NCBI RefSeq assembly: GCF_040362765.1
Contig: NZ_BAABWK010000002.1
Span: forward strand, 992,001-1,056,000
Length of the DNA stretch: 64,000 nucleotides
Reading direction: 5' to 3'
DNA from: Pyruvatibacter sp. HU-CL02332
Lineage (GTDB): Bacteria; Pseudomonadota; Alphaproteobacteria; CGMCC-115125
Shown here: positions 61,175 to 64,000 of the stretch, piece after piece
How positions within the stretch are numbered: the stretch's first letter is position 1
How the letters are laid out: each line of letters begins with the position of its first letter
The notes under the pieces: generated by a model
Told to the model about the DNA's origin: nothing
The model's database searches: none
What the model saw: only the letters and a program-made list of their open reading frames with translations
Made by a program: the position numbers and the translations under genes

Positions 61175-62245
61175 ATGGCGGCGGCATCAGATGCACTGGC
61201 ACCAAGTGGGCCAGCGTCGTTTGGAGATACATCGACCGCAGTGGTCGTTGGGTTGAATGCTGCCATTGTCACCGTCGCGGAGCAGGAACCGCGCACGCTT
61301 ATTGTCCGCTCACCTGACGAGGGATCGCCCTACAGCTCCGACAGGTGGGACGCCCTTCCCTTCGGACCGTTCGATCCGCTGGTCCACCGGACAATGGCGA
61401 CAGGACTGCATGCGTGGGTGCAGGAACAGACCGGACTTGATCTTGGATATGTCGAGCAGCTCTACACCTTTGGTGACCGGGGCCGGAACCGATTGCCTGA
61501 CGATATCGGCCCGCACATCATTTCGGTTGGATATCTCGCGCTGGTCAGCGCCGATGATCTTGGAGAAGATGCGTCCGCACCTGAAAGCGGATGGCGCGGC
61601 TGGTACAGCTATTTCCCGTGGGAAGACTGGCGGCAAGCCCGGCCGCGGATCATTGATGAGGCAATTGCGCCACTTGTGAGTGCATGGGCGCAGAGTGCCG
61701 ACACGCCAGCAGTGAAGTCAGAGCGCACTCAGCGTCTGAACCTGTGCTTTGGGCTTGGCGGCATCTCGTGGGATGAGGAAAAAGTTCTGGAGCGGTTTGA
61801 ACTGCTCTATGAAGCCGGACTTGTGGATGAAGCTGCCCGAGACGGACGCCGCAATGCACAGCGCAAACTGAATACGCCCGAAGGTGAGCAGGATGTGCCA
61901 CCGCTTGGCGACCCGATGCAGCATGACCACCGGCGCATTCTCGCCACAGCCATGGGCAGACTGCGCGCCAAGCTCAAGTACCGCCCGGTTGTCTTTGAAC
62001 TGATCATGGAAGAGTTCACGCTGACGGAATTGCAGCGCACCGTTGAAGCCGTGATGGGCGTGAAACTGCACAAGCAGAATTTCCGACGTCTTGTTGAGAA
62101 AGCTGGCCTGGTAGAACGCACCGGACACATGACCACTAACACGGGCGGCCGACCGGCTGAACAATTCAGGTTCCGTCGCGAAGTCGTCACCGAGCGCGCG
62201 GCGCCGGGCATGCGGGTGGGTGTGCCACGTCGCAGCACATCATGA
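61175..62245 (+). CDS. nadQ: NadQ-type transcriptional regulator of NAD biosynthesis
   Basis: This 356-residue regulator of the alphaproteobacterial NadQ family is built on a Nudix-like ligand domain fused to a winged helix. The Nudix-like part (about residues 20-220) lacks the catalytic Nudix box, so it should sense an NAD-related effector rather than hydrolyse it. The winged helix lies at about 265-345 (FELIMEEFTLTELQRTVEAV, HKQNFRRLVEKAGLVERTG, TNTGGRPAEQFRFRRE). The nadA gene lies two genes downstream and carries two matching operators, consistent with repression of nadABC. A similar site lies before nadQ itself. The ATG at 61175 follows GAAAGGGTGG. Confidence 0.87.
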   Translation: MAAASDALAPSGPASFGDTSTAVVVGLNAAIVTVAEQEPRTLIVRSPDEGSPYSSDRWDALPFGPFDPLVHRTMATGLHAWVQEQTGLDLGYVEQLYTFGDRGRNRLPDDIGPHIISVGYLALVSADDLGEDASAPESGWRGWYSYFPWEDWRQARPRIIDEAIAPLVSAWAQSADTPAVKSERTQRLNLCFGLGGISWDEEKVLERFELLYEAGLVDEAARDGRRNAQRKLNTPEGEQDVPPLGDPMQHDHRRILATAMGRLRAKLKYRPVVFELIMEEFTLTELQRTVEAVMGVKLHKQNFRRLVEKAGLVERTGHMTTNTGGRPAEQFRFRREVVTERAAPGMRVGVPRRSTS

Positions 62246-62348
62246 CGACATGCAGCGGGGGCAGCTGGCCTGTCTGGAGACACACACGTTCTGGCAGACA
62301 CGTCTTCCATGCCTGAACCAAGTGGACCTCAGTGGCCCAAGTCGGTGC

Positions 62349-62966
62349 CTATTCGGTTTGAGATGGACTGAGAGATCTTGTCAGAGTTGTTCGCCGCAGC
62401 AGTAAGATCGCAACGAACATCACGCATGCAGTGCCTACGGCCGCTGGGAACAGAACCGTTGTCCACGAATAGTTTTCTAGAGCGGCCACCACAAAGCCAT
62501 TGCGTAGAGCACCAAGGGCGAAGAAAAGCGCGTTCTCTTCATAAGGCGAGGCGTAGGCTTTTCTGACGGAGGGGCCAAAGCCCAGAAGGTCAACAATTGT
62601 CAGAATAAGGACGGCGAGAAACGGGTTTGCCGTTGCAAACCAAAGCGGCAGCGCGCTGAGGGCCAACGCAAGAAAGACCCAGTCGATGGGGATAATGCTC
62701 CTGTCGGCGGACTTGGCGAGCGCGAGCACAGCAACAAAGAACGTGATGACACCGGAGATGCCGATGGGCCAGGCACCAATCCCTGCACCATCAGCAAGCT
62801 GCGCAAAAAAGACGATGACAGTCCCCGCGGCCCAGATCATCCACGAAAACACATGCGGCTTCGTCTCCTCGCGCAAGATGGAGCGGATGTAGGGATAAAA
62901 GGCCACAAAGGTCAGAAGCAGGGCGAGCGCGCTAAGGATGGCTTTTGCTGTGGGAATGTCTTCCAT
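62349..62966 (-). CDS. six-helix membrane protein of unknown function
   Basis: This 205-residue protein has about six hydrophobic helices spanning its length. A repeated Pro/Trp pattern (FVAFYPYIRSILREETKPHV, PHVFSWMIWAAGTVIVFFAQ and WTTVLFPAAVGTACVMFVA) resembles PQ-loop or SemiSWEET-type small transporters, but the match is weak and I do not assign the family. The ATG at 62966 starts the clear sequence MEDIPTAKAIL; a start at 63035 would reach into the nadA promoter region. It lies on the opposite strand between nadQ and nadA and is likely unrelated to NAD regulation. Confidence 0.6.
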   Translation of the reverse strand: MEDIPTAKAILSALALLLTFVAFYPYIRSILREETKPHVFSWMIWAAGTVIVFFAQLADGAGIGAWPIGISGVITFFVAVLALAKSADRSIIPIDWVFLALALSALPLWFATANPFLAVLILTIVDLLGFGPSVRKAYASPYEENALFFALGALRNGFVVAALENYSWTTVLFPAAVGTACVMFVAILLLRRTTLTRSLSPSQTE

Positions 62967-63114
62967 GCGGGGAGCAAAGCATAGCTGTTGGACCTGATTG
63001 CATGGCCAAAAACAGATATCGCCATTGCGCCGCAAGATGCGCCCCGGGTTTCACGGGATAAATCGCAACGAAGGTCGCCCTTGACGGCGACCTATTTCAG
63101 GCCATTTACTCTAC

Positions 63115-63143
63115 TTGACAGGAGTAATGCTCATATGTAGCAT
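63115..63143 (+). promoter_or_regulatory. predicted nadA promoter
   Basis: A perfect -35 TTGACA (63115-63120) is separated by 17 bp from -10 TAGCAT (63138-63143). The first NadQ-type operator covers the spacer and the -10 hexamer. The predicted start lies near 63150. Confidence 0.65.
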
Positions 63144-63148
63144 TACTC
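63122..63148. promoter_or_regulatory. predicted NadQ operator 1, over the nadA -10
   Basis: GAGTAATGCT-CATATGT-AGCATTACTC is a perfect inverted repeat with 10-bp arms and a 7-bp spacer. Its inner part ATGCT-N7-AGCAT is shared with operator 2. Confidence 0.65.
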
Positions 63149-63194
63149 AAGAAATTTACAGAGCGGAGTTGTGTCCGCCTTTTTTGCGGCCCCC

Positions 63195-63217
63195 TTTATG
63201 CTCTAAATGAGCATAAA
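63195..63217. promoter_or_regulatory. predicted NadQ operator 2, in the nadA leader
   Basis: TTTATGCTC-TAAAT-GAGCATAAA is a perfect inverted repeat with 9-bp arms. It has the same ATGCT-N7-AGCAT core as operator 1, 71 bp centre-to-centre away and about 55 bases after the predicted transcription start. Confidence 0.65.
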
Positions 63218-63247
63218 CCGCATACCAGCCCCAAGGGAGGCCTGGCT

Positions 63248-64000
63248 ATGACGATTGTGTATGAACGCAGCGCGTATGATGTCAGTGCAAATGACGGCAT
63301 AAAGAGCGCCAAGGCCAAAAAGCCTGTGGCGAAGAAGCCTGTTCCGGACTTTGACGTGCCGGAATACACGCCTGGTCTGGCCAAGGAGATGGCGCCGATG
63401 TACGCGCGCCTTTCCAAGGTAATTCCGTCTGTGGAGTGGCCGTTCTTCGCGCCATACATTCACGAGATCAACCGGATCAAGAAGCAGAAGAACGCTGTGA
63501 TCCTGGCGCACAACTACATGACACCGGAAATTTTCCATGGTGTTGCGGATATTGCCGGTGACAGCCTGCAGTTGGCCATTGAGGCCACCAAGGTTGAAGA
63601 ACAGGTGATTGTTCAGTGCGGTGTGCACTTCATGGCGGAAACGTCAAAGCTGCTGAACCCGGAAAAGACCGTCATCATTCCTGATGAGATGGCTGGCTGT
63701 TCGCTGGCGTCTTCCATTACAGGTGCTGATGTCCGCGCCATGCGTGAGGCCTATCCCGGCGTGCCGGTTGTCACCTACGTCAATACGTCCGCCGATGTTA
63801 AGGCGGAGACGGACATCTGCTGCACGTCTTCCAATGCGCTGAAGGTTGTTGAGAGTCTCAACGCCCCGCGCGTGATGTGCATTCCCGACGAGTATCTCGC
63901 ACGCAACGTGCAGAAGGATACCGATGTCGAGATCATCACCTACAAGGGATCCTGCGAAGTGCATGAGCGCTTTACGCCGGAAGAGCTGCGCGAGTACCGG
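63248..64000 (+). CDS. nadA: quinolinate synthase A, 5' part (runs off the window)
   Basis: The frame stays open from ATG 63248 to the right edge (251 codons). The ATG is preceded by AAGGGAGG at 63233-63240 with 7-base spacing. NadA condenses iminoaspartate with dihydroxyacetone phosphate to quinolinate, using a 4Fe-4S cluster. Visible family blocks are [55 protein letters not shown] with the first cluster Cys, and [20 protein letters not shown] with the second. An N-terminal extension of about 50 Lys/Pro-rich residues ([14 protein letters not shown]) precedes the core. It is regulated by the operators just upstream. Confidence 0.93.
   Translation, partial: MTIVYERSAYDVSANDGIKSAKAKKPVAKKPVPDFDVPEYTPGLAKEMAPMYARLSKVIPSVEWPFFAPYIHEINRIKKQKNAVILAHNYMTPEIFHGVADIAGDSLQLAIEATKVEEQVIVQCGVHFMAETSKLLNPEKTVIIPDEMAGCSLASSITGADVRAMREAYPGVPVVTYVNTSADVKAETDICCTSSNALKVVESLNAPRVMCIPDEYLARNVQKDTDVEIITYKGSCEVHERFTPEELREYR

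Noticed and set aside
1-64000. Search by eye for CRISPR arrays, phage genes, insertion sequences, toxin-antitoxin pairs and known defence operons
   Set aside because: No repeat-spacer arrays, transposases, integrases, capsid genes or paired toxin-like genes were visible.

Overview
The window looks like an ordinary chromosomal segment of an alphaproteobacterium. GC is moderate to high, genes are tightly packed on both strands, and I see no phage, insertion sequence, plasmid or CRISPR signature. The lineage markers are a NadQ-type NAD regulator next to nadA, a TIGR02301 protein, DUF1499 and DUF6614 proteins, and an HDAC-xseB-tlyA gene order. The wealth of acyl-CoA ligases, crotonases, acyl-CoA dehydrogenase and short-chain dehydrogenases recalls lipid-degrading marine Hyphomicrobiales such as the Parvibaculum/Rhodobiaceae group. 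That placement is inference from gene content, not phylogeny.

Layout. 0-6 kb: tRNA-Pro(CGG), an orphan membrane histidine kinase, a diiron protein behind an FNR/FixK-type box, two divergent crotonases, and a TetR/VOC pair with a palindromic operator between them. 6-13 kb: a sphingosine-phosphate-lyase-like decarboxylase, a 64-residue membrane protein behind a long structured leader, a GST, a PGPGW/metallo-hydrolase pair, DUF1499 and an AlkK-like acyl-CoA ligase. 13-25 kb: amidase, DUF6614, SDRs, an omega-aminotransferase, a cation efflux protein, pdxH, a Sel1 protein, a J-domain protein, fabI-aroC. 25-38 kb: a minus-strand cluster (HDAC, xseB, tlyA, RNA methyltransferase, methyltransferase), zntB, a metallo-hydrolase, an acyl-CoA dehydrogenase, Sua5, an FAD hydroxyacid dehydrogenase, a CNNM protein, ypeA and an SRAP DNA-repair protein. 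38-45 kb: small exported and hypothetical proteins, among them a tandem paralogous pair behind twin operators, and a GspE-like protein that has lost its catalytic residues. 45-55 kb: a ThDP enzyme, LysE exporter, feruloyl-CoA-synthase-like ligase, acuI, and a three-gene glycosyltransferase/asnB operon. 55-64 kb: ygfZ-tag, a flavin oxidase, a KAS III enzyme, a universal stress protein, an HD hydrolase, nadQ and the 5' part of nadA.

The clearest regulatory logic is NAD synthesis. ATGCT-N7-AGCA(T/A) sites overlap the predicted promoters of both nadA and nadQ. The least expected items are the degenerate GspE paralog (Walker A Lys to Arg, Walker B Glu to Lys), a beta-clamp-like pentapeptide at the tail of the SRAP protein, and the twin 21-bp operators in front of an undescribed secreted protein pair. 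I found no large novel defence or mobile system. All start sites, operators and promoters were read by eye, and no database search was possible.
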